Positions 33,553 through 42,700 of a DNA stretch of 64,000 nt are shown here, piece by piece; the stretch's first letter is position 1; each line of letters begins with the position of its first letter. Both the position numbers and the translations under genes were made by a program. The notes beneath the pieces were generated by a model. The model made no database searches, had not been told where the DNA came from, and saw only the letters and a program-made list of their open reading frames with translations. The DNA comes from Halorhabdus utahensis DSM 12940 (lineage in GTDB: Archaea > Halobacteriota > Halobacteria > Halobacteriales > Haloarculaceae): positions 1,798,001-1,862,000 of the forward strand of contig NC_013158.1 of the NCBI RefSeq assembly GCF_000023945.1, read 5' to 3'.

Positions 33553-36500
33553 TCAGACTTCCTCGACCGCGATCTCGGCTGCGACACCCTCGATCTCCCA
33601 GGTCTTGCGGTGGCCATCTCCAACCGATCCGAACGCATCGGCCCTGACCTCTTCGGCGATCAGGTCCTCACGTTCTTCGACTAGTTCGGCCACGCGATCG
33701 TCCGCGATATCGTACTCGACGGTAATCCGAGCGTCCATCGCCAGGTCGAGATCTTTCCGCATCTCCTGGACGCGCCGGACGACCTCGCGGGCGTAGCCCT
33801 CGCTCTCGATGTCCTCGGTCAGCGTGGTATCGACGTAGACGACCCCGCCCCCATCCAGGGCCTCGAACTCCGTACTCGCGACGCCGTCGGGCGTGTTGCG
33901 GACGAACTCGACCATTTCCGCCGTGAGATCGACGCCCCGACCCAACTCGCTCGCGACGGCCGATTCGAGGGCCTCGATCGAGGGCTTGGCGACGCTGGCG
34001 TCGTTGAGCGCGTTCATGATGGCTCCCGCTTCGTCACCGAAGGCCGGGCCGAGTTTGCTCATGTCAGCCTCGGCACTGTAGGTGAGTTCGCCCCACGCCT
34101 CGTCGGGGGCGACGACTTCGATTTCGCGGGCGTTCAGGCGGTCGGCCAGCAGTTCGGCCTGCAACTCTATCGAGCCGCCGACCTCCTGGTCGTCGACGTC
34201 GACGACGACGCGCTTGACCGGCCAGCGGAGTTTCCGCTCGGCCTGCTGGCGGGCGTTCGAGCCCGCCTCCTCGACCGCCCGGACGACGCTGATCTCGTTT
34301 TCGAGGCTGACATCCCGCAACGTGTCGTCGGGTTCCGGCCAGTCGCACATGTGGACCGTGTCGTAGCCGGCGTCGCCGGTCAGGTACTGGTAGATTTCAT
34401 CGGCGATGAATGGGGTAAAGGGCGCCAGGAGTGCGACGGTCTCCTCCAGGACACGATAGAGCGTCGCGTAGGCGGCCGTCTTCGAGCCGTCCTCGCCCTC
34501 TGCCCAGACGCGATCGCGGACCGCCTGGACGTAAAAGCGGGAGACGTCCTCGACGACGAAGTCCATCAGCCCCTGGATGGCCCGATCCTGGCGGCGATCC
34601 TCGAAGTGTTCGCCCATCTCGCTTTCGACGGTCTGGAGCCGGGAGAGCACCCACTCGTCGATCTGTTCGAGTTCGACGTCCTCGACGGTGGTTTCATCGG
34701 GCGAGAAGTCGTCCATCCGCATGTACGGCAGCGGGAACCGGAAGACGTTCCAGAGGATGTTGAGGTTGCGCTGCATCGAGTCCATCCCGTCCCAGGAGAA
34801 GCGCATGTCCTCGCCCTGGGGGTTCTGGGAGAGCAGGAACGCCCGCATCGGGTCCGCGCCGCCCTCGGCGATGGCCTCCTGTGGCTCGACGGTGATGCCC
34901 TTGGATTTGGACATCCCGCGACCGTCGGGCATCATCGCGTAGCCGTGCATCAACACCTCGTCGTATGGGATCTCGCCGACTGCCGCGGTCCCCATGCCGA
35001 GTTGGGACCAGAACCACCCGCGAGTCTGGTCGTGGGCCTCCATGATGAGGTCTGCCGGCCATAGCTCCTCGAAGTCCTCAGTCTGTTCGGGATAGTCCAG
35101 CGTCCCCCAGGAGGCAACTGAGGAGTCGAGCCAGACGTCGAAGACGTCCGGCACGCGCTCGTAGGTCCGGCCGTCTTCGGTGATCGTCAGGTCGTCGACG
35201 GTGCCCTTGTGGAGGTCGACAGCATCGGGCTCGATATCCTGATCGACGCGCTCGGCGAGTTCTTCGCGGTCGCCGATCACGATGGCGTCGTCCATGGAGC
35301 CATCCCAGTCCTCCGCAGTCCAGATCGGGATCGGGATCCCCCAGTAGCGCTGCCGGGAGACGTTCCAGTCGGGTGCCTCCTCGACGAAGTCCTGGAAGCG
35401 ATTGTCCCGCGCCCAGTCGGGGTGCCACTCGCTGTCCGCGATGTTGTCCAGCATCTCGTCCTTGATGTCCGTCACCGTGATGAACCACTGGTCGGTGACG
35501 ATCTGGATGATCCCCGTGTCACACCGCCAGCAGTGCCCGTAACTGTGGTGGGTGGTGTCCCGCGAGAGGAGGTTGCCGTTCGCGTCGAGGTCGTCCATGA
35601 TCGCCGCGTCGGCGTCCTTGACGAATTCACCGGCGTATTTGCCAGCGGTGTCATCGTAGACGCCGTCGCCACCGACGGGACAGAACACGTCCAGCCCCAA
35701 CTCCTGGCCGCGCTCGAAGTCCTCCTCACCGTGGCCCGGCGCGGAGTGGACCAGCCCGGTCCGGTCGGCCTCGACGTAGTCGGCGGTGTAGACCTGCAGG
35801 GCGTCCTTGCCTTCGGGCGCGTCGGGGACTTCCTCGCGAAGCGGGTGCTCGTATTCCCAGCCGACCATCTCCTCGCCAGTCGCCTCGTCGACGATCTCGT
35901 AGTCGTCGTACCGACCCTTCGAGAGGACGTCCTCGATGCAGGACTCGGCGATCCAGAGTACTTCAGTCTCGCCGTCTTTGGTCGCTTCGACGCCCTGGTA
36001 GGTCAAGTCCTCCTCGACCGCGACGAAGGTGTTGGCGGGGATCGTCCAGGGCGTCGTCGTCCAGATGACGAGGCTGCCTTCCCGATCCGTCAGGGAGAAC
36101 TTCACGTAGATGGATGGGTCAGAAACGTCCTCGTACTCGACCTCGTTGTTGGCGATGGCAGTCTCACACCGGGGACATTGGGAGATCGAGCGTTTGCCCT
36201 GTTCGACCAGTCCCTTCTCGTGGGCCTGCTCGAAACCCCACCAGGCGGCCTCCATGTACTCGGGGCTGAGCGTCTTGTAGGGATCGTCCCAGTCCATCCA
36301 GACGCCGAAGGACTTGAAGTCTTCCTGGAGCCCCTCCAGTTGCTGCTCGGCGAAGTCCTTACACTCGTCGATGAAGTTTTCCTCGCCGAATTCCTGGATA
36401 TCCTTCTTGTTCTCGAAGCCGAGTTTCTCCTCGACTTTCGTCTCGATCGGCAGGCCGTGCATGTCATAGCCCGGCCGGTCGGTGACGTCGTAGCCCTGCA

Positions 36501-36759
36501 TGCGGAGATACCGAATGTAGGCGTCCTTCAGCGTCTTGTTCCAGGTCGTCCCCATGTGGGCCGCCCCGGAGGTGTAGGGGGGCCCGTCGACGAAGAAGAA
36601 GTCCTCGCCGTCGGCGCGGTGGTCCTTGGTCTGCTCGTAGGCGTCGACGGCGTCCCAGTGGGCGAACACCCGCTCGCGGACGCTGTCGGGGTCGTACTGG
36701 TCTGCCACCTCGCCGAAGCGCTCGTACGTCGGCGGATCGCGATCCTCAACGTCTGTCAT
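33553..36759 (-). CDS. ileS: isoleucyl-tRNA synthetase
   Basis: 1068-residue class I synthetase charging tRNA-Ile. The HIGH motif is in PPYTSGAAHMGTTWNK (HMGT), the editing CP1 domain carries WTTTPWTIPANT, and the KMSKS loop reads MSKSKG. The anticodon-binding part has the zinc-less archaeal form and the C-terminus ends in AAEIAVEEV. The start ATG 36759 (MTDVEDRDPPTYERFGEVADQYD) fits archaeal homologues. A second copy of its final 15 codons lies about 100 bp downstream beyond a palindromic element. The + strand long frame across the gene is a shadow. Confidence 0.97.
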   Translation of the reverse strand: MTDVEDRDPPTYERFGEVADQYDPDSVRERVFAHWDAVDAYEQTKDHRADGEDFFFVDGPPYTSGAAHMGTTWNKTLKDAYIRYLRMQGYDVTDRPGYDMHGLPIETKVEEKLGFENKKDIQEFGEENFIDECKDFAEQQLEGLQEDFKSFGVWMDWDDPYKTLSPEYMEAAWWGFEQAHEKGLVEQGKRSISQCPRCETAIANNEVEYEDVSDPSIYVKFSLTDREGSLVIWTTTPWTIPANTFVAVEEDLTYQGVEATKDGETEVLWIAESCIEDVLSKGRYDDYEIVDEATGEEMVGWEYEHPLREEVPDAPEGKDALQVYTADYVEADRTGLVHSAPGHGEEDFERGQELGLDVFCPVGGDGVYDDTAGKYAGEFVKDADAAIMDDLDANGNLLSRDTTHHSYGHCWRCDTGIIQIVTDQWFITVTDIKDEMLDNIADSEWHPDWARDNRFQDFVEEAPDWNVSRQRYWGIPIPIWTAEDWDGSMDDAIVIGDREELAERVDQDIEPDAVDLHKGTVDDLTITEDGRTYERVPDVFDVWLDSSVASWGTLDYPEQTEDFEELWPADLIMEAHDQTRGWFWSQLGMGTAAVGEIPYDEVLMHGYAMMPDGRGMSKSKGITVEPQEAIAEGGADPMRAFLLSQNPQGEDMRFSWDGMDSMQRNLNILWNVFRFPLPYMRMDDFSPDETTVEDVELEQIDEWVLSRLQTVESEMGEHFEDRRQDRAIQGLMDFVVEDVSRFYVQAVRDRVWAEGEDGSKTAAYATLYRVLEETVALLAPFTPFIADEIYQYLTGDAGYDTVHMCDWPEPDDTLRDVSLENEISVVRAVEEAGSNARQQAERKLRWPVKRVVVDVDDQEVGGSIELQAELLADRLNAREIEVVAPDEAWGELTYSAEADMSKLGPAFGDEAGAIMNALNDASVAKPSIEALESAVASELGRGVDLTAEMVEFVRNTPDGVASTEFEALDGGGVVYVDTTLTEDIESEGYAREVVRRVQEMRKDLDLAMDARITVEYDIADDRVAELVEEREDLIAEEVRADAFGSVGDGHRKTWEIEGVAAEIAVEEV

Positions 36760-36875
36760 ACTTCTTCACTCCATCGCCGGGATTAAAGGCAAATCGATCC
36801 CGTCATGGGGAACGTTCACGTTGGGATTGCTTCTTGGGATGTAGGCTGCGTTGGAAGCGCGGTTGTAAACAGCAA

Positions 36876-37258
36876 GAAAGCCCCCGCTCGCTCGACTGTC
36901 CGGGACTCGCTGCGGTCCTCGGCTTATCGCCTGCGGTCCTTGGCTTCGTCCGGGCCAGGTCGAGCGAGCGGCCCCTTTCAGTCCCACCCTTGTCGGCTGT
37001 GTCACAATCGAAGCGGGTGGGACTGAAAGGGGCTGCGCGTTCCGGGAAGGCGGGCGAAGTAAGTAGCGAGGGACCGCAGGTCCCTCGGACCATGCGAATA
37101 GCGTGGGAGCAAGCTCCCACGGACAGTGCGAGCGGGCCGCAGGCTGGAAGCCGAGGACCGCAGCGAGCGCGTGGCCGAGCAGAGCGAGGCCACGTATACT
37201 CGAGCGGCGACCCACGGGAGCCGTGAGAGCCCCTCGACTGGAACGCGCAGGGGCTTTC
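36876..37258. repeat. palindromic element B with perfect 19-bp core inverted repeat
   Basis: A 383-bp non-coding element with terminal inverted repeats GAAAGCCCC (36876-36884) and GGGGCTTTC (37250-37258). The core is GCCCCTTTCAGTCCCACCC (36971-36989) facing its perfect complement GGGTGGGACTGAAAGGGGC (37015-37033) across a 25-bp loop. Further hairpins: GGGACC/GGTCCC, TGGGAGC/GCTCCCA and CGTGGCC/GGCCACG (37170-37194) with an 11-nt loop of the constant type. It shares the core and ends with element A and looks like a MITE-like unit or structured RNA locus. Confidence 0.7.
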
Positions 37259-37357
37259 GAGCTGTAGACGACGGAATAGCACTATTCAGCCGTCATGGGC
37301 GAATCTGGTCACCGCTCAACCCCCGGATTTTTCGCGCCGGGGTTCGACAGTCGACGC

Positions 37358-38347
37358 ATGGAGTACCGAACTCTCGGATCGACCGACGTCGACGTTTCGG
37401 CGGTCGGTCTCGGCACGTGGAACGTCGGTCCTGTCTGGAACGACGTCAGCGACGAACAGGCCAAAGAAGCCATCCGCACGGCACTCGAGGCGGGCGTCAA
37501 CCTGATCGACACCGCCGAGGTCTACGGCGGCGGGCGCGCCGAGCGACTCATCGGGGAGGTGCTCGAGGAACGCGGCCGCGAGGGGGTCTTCGTCCCGACG
37601 AAGGCCGCCCCGGACGAGGACGGCGGCCACTCCGAAGACGGCCTCCGTGAGTCCATCGCCGGCTCGAAAGAGCGGCTGGGCGTCGAGACGCTCGATCTCG
37701 TGCAGTTGCACTGCCCCGAGACACAGGCCTTCTACAACCCAGACACCTTCGAGACGCTGGAAGACCTCCGTGCGGAGGGTGAGATCGACCACGCGGGCGT
37801 CAGCGTCGAGAAGGTCGAGGAGGCGACGAAGGCCATCGAGTACGACGTCGTCGAGACGGTCCAGATCATCTTCAACCCGTTCCGACACCGCCCCGCAGAG
37901 CGGTTCTTCGAGCGCGCGGCTGCAGCGGACGTCGGCATCATCGTCCGCGTCCCGCTGGCCTCCGGGCTGCTCGCCGACGCCTTCGACGGCATCGAGGACT
38001 TCGACGAAGGCGACCACCGCAAGAGCGCCGCCGAGGGCGGCGTCGATGCCGGGATCGGTCGCGCCGGCGGGGAGACGTTCGCCGGCGTGCCCTTCGAGGC
38101 CGGCCTCGACGCCGTGGATGACCTGCGGCCGTACGTCCCCGAGGAGATGTCGATGGCGCAGTTCACCCTCCGGTGGATCCTCGACTTTGACGCCGTCTCG
38201 ACGGTCATCCCCGGTTCGACGTCGCCCGCGCACGTCGAGGCCAACGCCGCCGCGGCCGACCTTCCCGAACTCTCCCACGAGACTCACGGCGCGGTCCGGG
38301 ACATCTACGAGGCACACCTCTACGACCACGTTCACCATCGGTGGTGA
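37358..38347 (+). CDS. aldo/keto reductase
   Basis: 329-residue NADPH-dependent oxidoreductase with the (beta/alpha)8 AKR fold. N-terminus MEYRTLGSTDVDVSAVGLGTW is classical. The catalytic tetrad is seen in NLIDTAEVYGGG (Asp, Tyr), VPTKA (Lys) and DLVQLHCP (His). The cofactor loop near the end is STVIPGSTSPAHVEANAAA. Substrate unknown; sugars or aldehydes such as methylglyoxal are possible in view of mgsA. ATG 37358 is chosen over 37295 because the family starts there. The gene begins 99 bp after element B. Confidence 0.9.
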   Translation: MEYRTLGSTDVDVSAVGLGTWNVGPVWNDVSDEQAKEAIRTALEAGVNLIDTAEVYGGGRAERLIGEVLEERGREGVFVPTKAAPDEDGGHSEDGLRESIAGSKERLGVETLDLVQLHCPETQAFYNPDTFETLEDLRAEGEIDHAGVSVEKVEEATKAIEYDVVETVQIIFNPFRHRPAERFFERAAAADVGIIVRVPLASGLLADAFDGIEDFDEGDHRKSAAEGGVDAGIGRAGGETFAGVPFEAGLDAVDDLRPYVPEEMSMAQFTLRWILDFDAVSTVIPGSTSPAHVEANAAAADLPELSHETHGAVRDIYEAHLYDHVHHRW

Positions 38348-38429
38348 GGCCGTCGTTCCGTCGTGCAGGGAAACCAGCTGACCAGCGTCGTCGGCCAACG
38401 TTTTAGCCGCCGCCGACCCCAGCAAGGAT

Positions 38430-38780
38430 ATGGAACCGACCGACGCCCACCGGGCGACGTTCGAACTCGGGATCAAGTTCGGCGCGCTCTACCACCAGTT
38501 CGCCGGGACGCCGATCAGCCCCGCGAGCGCCGCCGAGCTCGCGAGTGCCATCGAGAGCGCGATCGAGAATCAGCCACACTGCGAAGAGGTGTCCGTCGGG
38601 ATGAAGACCGAAGCCATCGAGACGGCGGTCGACCCGGACGTTGGTTACACAGAGTTCACCGGCGAGTTCGCCGACGTGGAGATTCTCGTGGACTACGAGG
38701 GACTGGAGGCGAGGGGTGTCATGGAGATGGACGACGGCTACCCCCGGATGCGACTGGTCGGGATCGACGATACGGCGTGA
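38430..38780 (+). CDS. mptD: archaeal dihydroneopterin aldolase family protein MptD
   Basis: 116-residue protein of the archaeal MptD family (DUF372), which releases glycolaldehyde from 7,8-dihydroneopterin to give 6-hydroxymethyl-dihydropterin in folate/methanopterin synthesis. Characteristic stretches: FELGIKFGALYHQFAGTPIS, then CEEVSVGMKTEAIE and the C-terminal YPRMRLVGIDD. Length equals that of the methanogen enzyme. It lies 82 bp after the aldo/keto reductase with its own A/T-poor promoter, possibly co-transcribed. Confidence 0.85.
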   Translation: MEPTDAHRATFELGIKFGALYHQFAGTPISPASAAELASAIESAIENQPHCEEVSVGMKTEAIETAVDPDVGYTEFTGEFADVEILVDYEGLEARGVMEMDDGYPRMRLVGIDDTA

Positions 38781-38999
38781 TGGCCTTCTGACGGCCGTTC
38801 CGTGTATAATACCCTCTCGAATCTGTTTTCAGGTGTGGTTGAAACGACCGGGACGGGAGTTGCGTGCAGCGAACGACTACGGCTTCGTCCGTCAATACTG
38901 ACTGCTGAAAACTATTTCATAGCTAGCCCACAGTCGACTCACGCCCATTGCAATCGACCCGACCAAAGACTATTTGGGCCTAATGGTCATTGAAACACT

Positions 39000-39569
39000 A
39001 TGAACCGCCGACAGGCGCTTGCGGCTATTACCACGAGCACACTGTCGCTGGCCGGCTGTCTCGCAAGCCAGACGACCGGGCCGGCAGGTGCGGCGGGCAC
39101 GGCAACCCCACCGCCACCCCCTGCTGATCTTCCGCCAGCCAACACGGGCCTGCGTGGTGATTTCGACCCGGAAACAACGTACCGGGAGATCGAGGTGGGC
39201 AGTCGGGACGGCGTTGATGAGGACTATGTCCCCCACGAACTCCTCATCTGGAATGCGACCGCCGGCCAGCGGACTGTCAATCTCCGGATTCTCGACCGGG
39301 TGGCAGAGGAATCAGTCCACCGAGAAGCGTATACGATACCGGCAGCGGAAGCACTCAGAACCACGCTGTTGGAGCCATCGCAATACTTTGTCCAGCTTTG
39401 GGGCCCCGCCATCGACACCGAGACGCTGCTGGTGCCATGTATCATCTTCGACTGCAACTACAGCACCACCAGCATCAGTCTCTACGAGGACGGGCATGTT
39501 GGATCGGTCGTCTCCTCGACACTGGCCGGCTGTCCGTCGTATGACTGCGACGCTCCTATCCCTGAGTAG
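39000..39569 (+). CDS. Tat-type lipoprotein of unknown function
   Basis: 189-residue exported protein. The signal MNRRQALAAITTSTLSLAGCLAS has a twin-arginine and a lipobox (LAGC), followed by a Pro-rich spacer (PPPPPADLPPANTG). The mature part is a compact beta domain (VPHELLIWNATAGQRTVNLRILDR) with four cysteines late in the chain (VPCIIFDCNYS, GCPSYDCDAP) that can form two disulfides. The TATA-like ACTATTTGGG lies about 30 bp upstream. Similar small lipoproteins are common in haloarchaea; no function is known. Confidence 0.72.
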   Translation: MNRRQALAAITTSTLSLAGCLASQTTGPAGAAGTATPPPPPADLPPANTGLRGDFDPETTYREIEVGSRDGVDEDYVPHELLIWNATAGQRTVNLRILDRVAEESVHREAYTIPAAEALRTTLLEPSQYFVQLWGPAIDTETLLVPCIIFDCNYSTTSISLYEDGHVGSVVSSTLAGCPSYDCDAPIPE

Positions 39570-39669
39570 ATCGGGTCGCCTGTTTTCGGAGAGTACGCAA
39601 CGCCGTGTTGCGTGGTTTCTGACTCTCTCGACGGCCTAGAGCTAAGTCACGTGAGGGCGGAATCCACCT

Positions 39670-40710
39670 ATGGCCCTCGCAGCGATCGACCGCATCGACG
39701 ACGCCGTCGACATGACCCGCTCGTTTCTCTTCCCGTTCGACGGTGGGCGGTGGCTCCGTCTCGCCGTCATCACTTTCTTCTTGGTCGGCGGCAGCGGCGG
39801 TGGGAGCGTCTTCTCGACGACAGGTAACGTTCCCGCAAGTACGGGCTCGACTACTGGCGGATCGATCCCGGAATTCAGCGTCGAGCTCCCCGAGTTCACG
39901 GCGACTGCGGTCGCTGTCGCCCTCGGTGTCATCGCAGTACTCGTCCTTCTCGGGCTGATCGTCGGCGCGATCGGCGCGATCGTGGAGTTCGTCTTCGTCG
40001 AGTCGCTGTCGAGCAACGAGGTCAACATTCGGGCGTACTTCGGCCGCTATCTCGGTCGCGGACTCCGGCTGTTCGCCTTCCGGCTCGTCCTCGGAGCCGT
40101 CACGTTCGCAATTTTCGGCGGGGCGTTCTTGCTACTGTTCGGTGACGTGATCGCGGCACTGTTCGCGGGCGAAGCCGTCTCGCCGTCGATCGCCCGGATC
40201 GTCGCTGGCGTCCTTCTCTTGTTCCTGCTTGGCCTCGTCGTCGGGATTCCAGTCGCACTGGCCAACGGCTTCACCACCGAGTTCGTCGTCCCGATCATGC
40301 TCCGTGAAGATCGTGGCGTGCTCGCGGCCTGGCGGCGCTTCTGGCCGACGCTCACCGAGCAGTGGACCGAGTATGGCGCGTACGTGTTGGTCGCCTTCGG
40401 CCTCCACATTGTCACCGGAATCGCCGGGAGTATCGTTCTGGGGCTCGTCGCTGTCGCGTTATTGGTTCCGTTCGCTATCGTCGCCGTGCTGGTCGGTGTC
40501 GGTGTATTGCAGGGCGGGGTGCTCACGGCCGCGTCGATCGCGGTCCTGGCCGGCTTGCTGATTGCATACCTGTTGGTGGTCTTCGTGGCAGCGGCCGTGA
40601 TCTACGTCCCGATCCGGGTGTTCCACCGCCAGTTTGCGCTGCTGGTGCTCGGGGACACCAACGCCGAGTTCGATGTCCTCGCCGACCGTCGCCCCTCGGG
40701 CGCTGATTGA
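39670..40710 (+). CDS. multi-pass membrane protein, haloarchaeal family
   Basis: 346-residue protein with about six to seven membrane segments. The N-terminus MALAAIDRIDDAVDMTRSFLFPF is amphipathic and recurs in a haloarchaeal family of unknown function; a Gly/Ser/Thr-rich loop (GGSGGGSVFSTTG) follows the first helix. Cytosolic stretches contain REDRGVLAAWRRFWPTLTEQW, typical of DUF4013-like proteins. The C-terminus FHRQFALLVLGDTNAEFDVLADRR is conserved in style. No enzymatic motif. It is followed by a separate small gene 59 bp later. Confidence 0.72.
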   Translation: MALAAIDRIDDAVDMTRSFLFPFDGGRWLRLAVITFFLVGGSGGGSVFSTTGNVPASTGSTTGGSIPEFSVELPEFTATAVAVALGVIAVLVLLGLIVGAIGAIVEFVFVESLSSNEVNIRAYFGRYLGRGLRLFAFRLVLGAVTFAIFGGAFLLLFGDVIAALFAGEAVSPSIARIVAGVLLLFLLGLVVGIPVALANGFTTEFVVPIMLREDRGVLAAWRRFWPTLTEQWTEYGAYVLVAFGLHIVTGIAGSIVLGLVAVALLVPFAIVAVLVGVGVLQGGVLTAASIAVLAGLLIAYLLVVFVAAAVIYVPIRVFHRQFALLVLGDTNAEFDVLADRRPSGAD

Positions 40711-40769
40711 GGGAATATCACCCCGAATTTCGGGCAATCTTTTAACCGAGAGCGTGTGAAGTGGTGGCT

Positions 40770-41180
40770 ATGAGTCAATCGACGCTCGATGACGACGATC
40801 TCTTCGGCGAGGCAGCCAATGAAATGCGCAGCGATGTCGAGGAACATCTCGAAGCGGCTCGGGACGAACTTCCGGATCCCGACGCGATCTGGGATGTCGA
40901 GGCCGACAACACGCTTGGCGTCCTCAACGCCCTCCGGTCGGAGCTGGACCCGGGTGAAGCTGAGACCCACCTTCGGGACGCCAAGAAGTGGTACACGATG
41001 GGTGAGCGGGCCGATGCCTTCGACGATGCCGGCGATCTGGAGGACGAAATCGACGCTGTCGAGGGGGTCATCACCGATCTCTCGGCCGCTCGCGAGCAGG
41101 TGAGCGACCTGGCGGGCACCGTTCCCGAGATCCGAAGCGCACTGGAATCCGCAGACGAGGAGAGCGAAAGCGACGAATAG
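40770..41180 (+). CDS. DUF5790-like conserved haloarchaeal protein
   Basis: 136-residue strongly acidic, helical cytosolic protein (MSQSTLDDDDLFGEAANEMRSDVEEHLEAARDELPDPDAIW, then VLNALRSELDPGEAETHLRDAKKWYTMGERADAFDD). The block KKWYTMGERADAF is typical of a family found in almost all haloarchaea. The second half is a predicted coiled coil (DEIDAVEGVITDLSAAREQVSDL). Function unknown. ATG 40770 is preferred to an in-frame GTG at 40761. Its stop is 4 bp from the convergent creatininase-family stop. Confidence 0.78.
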   Translation: MSQSTLDDDDLFGEAANEMRSDVEEHLEAARDELPDPDAIWDVEADNTLGVLNALRSELDPGEAETHLRDAKKWYTMGERADAFDDAGDLEDEIDAVEGVITDLSAAREQVSDLAGTVPEIRSALESADEESESDE

Positions 41181-41184
41181 GGAC

Positions 41185-41913
41185 TTACGCCTTCGGGCGG
41201 TCGCGCTCGGCCACGTCTTCGAGCAGTGTTACCAGCTCGTCCCGGGCCGAACGGAGGAGTTTCTCGCCGCGTTCGGCGTCCGCCACAGTCGGATCGCCGA
41301 CGACGCCGTTGGGCGCGAATTCCTCGACATCGTAGGCGAGATTCACGCCGCCCGTCCACTCGCCCCAGCGCTCGGCGGCTTCCTCGCGGGCTGTTTCCAT
41401 CTTTTCTTCATCAATGAGATCGGGCGCGACTTCTTCGAGTACGCTGGTCTCCATCGGCCCGGCGTGTCCCATCGAGATGTCCCCGGGATCGACCGCTTCG
41501 AACCAGGTGAACGGGACTGCGTAGGCGTCGTCGTGGCGGGAAATCCGGGCACAGACTTCCCGGAGTGGGTTGACGTTGCCGCCGTGGCCGTTGACGATCA
41601 CGACGCGGTCCCAGCCGTGGTGGGCGAGACTGGCGACGGTCTCGCGGACGGTCGCCCGGAAGGTGTCCTCGCTGACCCACAGCGAGCCGGGGAAGGCACG
41701 GTGTTCCTCGCTGACGCCGACGGTGATCGGTGGGGCAACGACGGCGTCTCCGGGATAGGCCTCGACCCCTGCGTCGGCGACGGCCTCGGCAATGATGGCA
41801 TCGGTTCCGAGGGGTGCGTGCGGGCCGTGTTGTTCGGTGCTTCCGACCGGGAGGATGGCGAGATCTGTCTCGATGGCTTCCGCCTGGGCCCAGGTCGATT
41901 CGGCAAGGCGCAT
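41185..41913 (-). CDS. creatininase-family amidohydrolase
   Basis: 242-residue metal-dependent hydrolase. Metal-binding motifs are present: LPVGSTEQHGPHAPLGTDA near residue 22, VNGHGGNVNPL near 106 and MGHAGPMETSVL near 146 with the conserved Glu. In archaea members of this family include ArfB, which deformylates an intermediate of riboflavin/F420 synthesis, and this is a likely role here; creatinine breakdown is improbable. ATG 41913 starts the family pattern (MRLAESTWAQAEAIE). Confidence 0.83.
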   Translation of the reverse strand: MRLAESTWAQAEAIETDLAILPVGSTEQHGPHAPLGTDAIIAEAVADAGVEAYPGDAVVAPPITVGVSEEHRAFPGSLWVSEDTFRATVRETVASLAHHGWDRVVIVNGHGGNVNPLREVCARISRHDDAYAVPFTWFEAVDPGDISMGHAGPMETSVLEEVAPDLIDEEKMETAREEAAERWGEWTGGVNLAYDVEEFAPNGVVGDPTVADAERGEKLLRSARDELVTLLEDVAERDRPKA

Positions 41914-41984
41914 GCTCCTATGGCGCGTGCGCTACGTGAAATTCGCTTCGGGTGCGAAGCGAGACCCAGTAAGTCCAATCGATC

Positions 41985-42494
41985 TCACGGGCGGACCGAT
42001 TCGGGGATCGAGACGTGATCTCCAGTTTCGATGCCAGTTTCATTGGTCCAGCCGAACGGTACTTCGAGCACGTACTGGCCCTCTCCCCAGTATTGTTGCT
42101 GTGGGTCGCTGGGATCTGCTGGCAACTCGGCGTGATGGATCGTCGTGATCGTCCCGTTGGTATCGATGAAGACGATGTCGATCGGGAACGCCATGTTTCG
42201 CATTACGTAGGGATAGGTGCCGGATTCGGCGTGGACGAACAGCATCCCCTCACCGTCCGAAAGGGACTCGGTCCGGCTCAGACCGATATAGCGTTCGCGG
42301 TCGGTATCGGCGACCCGAACGTCGACGGTTGCGAGTTCGGTGCCGTTCTCGTCGCTGATCGAGATCGTCGGCTCCTCGTAGGACAACGGCGATAGAATGG
42401 GGGCAAGCGGGCTCGTGGGGCCAGTGAGCGAAAGCACTGTCGCCAGAGCAAGCAGCACGACGACGAGTACGTCGACGAGTCGACTGTAGTCCAC
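41985..42494 (-). CDS. membrane-anchored DUF192 protein
   Basis: 169 residues: an N-terminal transmembrane anchor (LVDVLVVVLLALATVLSLTG), then a DUF192 beta domain with the typical ERYIGLSRTESLSDGEGMLFVH, YPYVMRNMAFPIDIVFIDTNGTI and YVLEVPFGWTNETGIETGDHV. DUF192 proteins are small extracytoplasmic proteins of unknown function with a conserved surface pocket. The domain here faces outside the cell. It precedes tRNA-Val(UAC) on the opposite strand, with 131 bp between. Confidence 0.83.
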   Translation of the reverse strand: MDYSRLVDVLVVVLLALATVLSLTGPTSPLAPILSPLSYEEPTISISDENGTELATVDVRVADTDRERYIGLSRTESLSDGEGMLFVHAESGTYPYVMRNMAFPIDIVFIDTNGTITTIHHAELPADPSDPQQQYWGEGQYVLEVPFGWTNETGIETGDHVSIPESVRP

Positions 42495-42625
42495 GTCCCA
42501 CTGGACGGGCGCGAGGTGTGAAAGCGTTTGGATTAGAATCTGACACTCGTTCTGAACTGCGCGGTGACGCCTTCTCTTTGCCCCTTCGTAAGGGTTATTT
42601 CGCCGTACACAGTTCCTTCGGATGC

Positions 42626-42700
42626 GGGTCCGTGGTCTAGGTTGGTTATGACGTGGCCTTTACAAGGCCGAGGTCGGTGGTTCAAATCCGCCCGGACCCA
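42626..42700 (+). tRNA. tRNA-Val(UAC)
   Basis: Cloverleaf with acceptor stem GGGTCCG/CGGACCC and discriminator A, anticodon stem TGGCC/GGCCG-like with loop CTTTACAA (anticodon TAC), and T-arm GGTGG-TTCAAAT-CCGCC. No intron and no encoded CCA. A TATA-like GGTTATTTCG lies at about 42590. The last 24 bases (42677-42700) are repeated three times perfectly, and once in split form, in the following 630 bp. Confidence 0.97.

Noticed and set aside
35209-36786. 525-residue protein antisense to ileS
   Set aside because: A mirror frame of the conserved synthetase without any recognisable domain.
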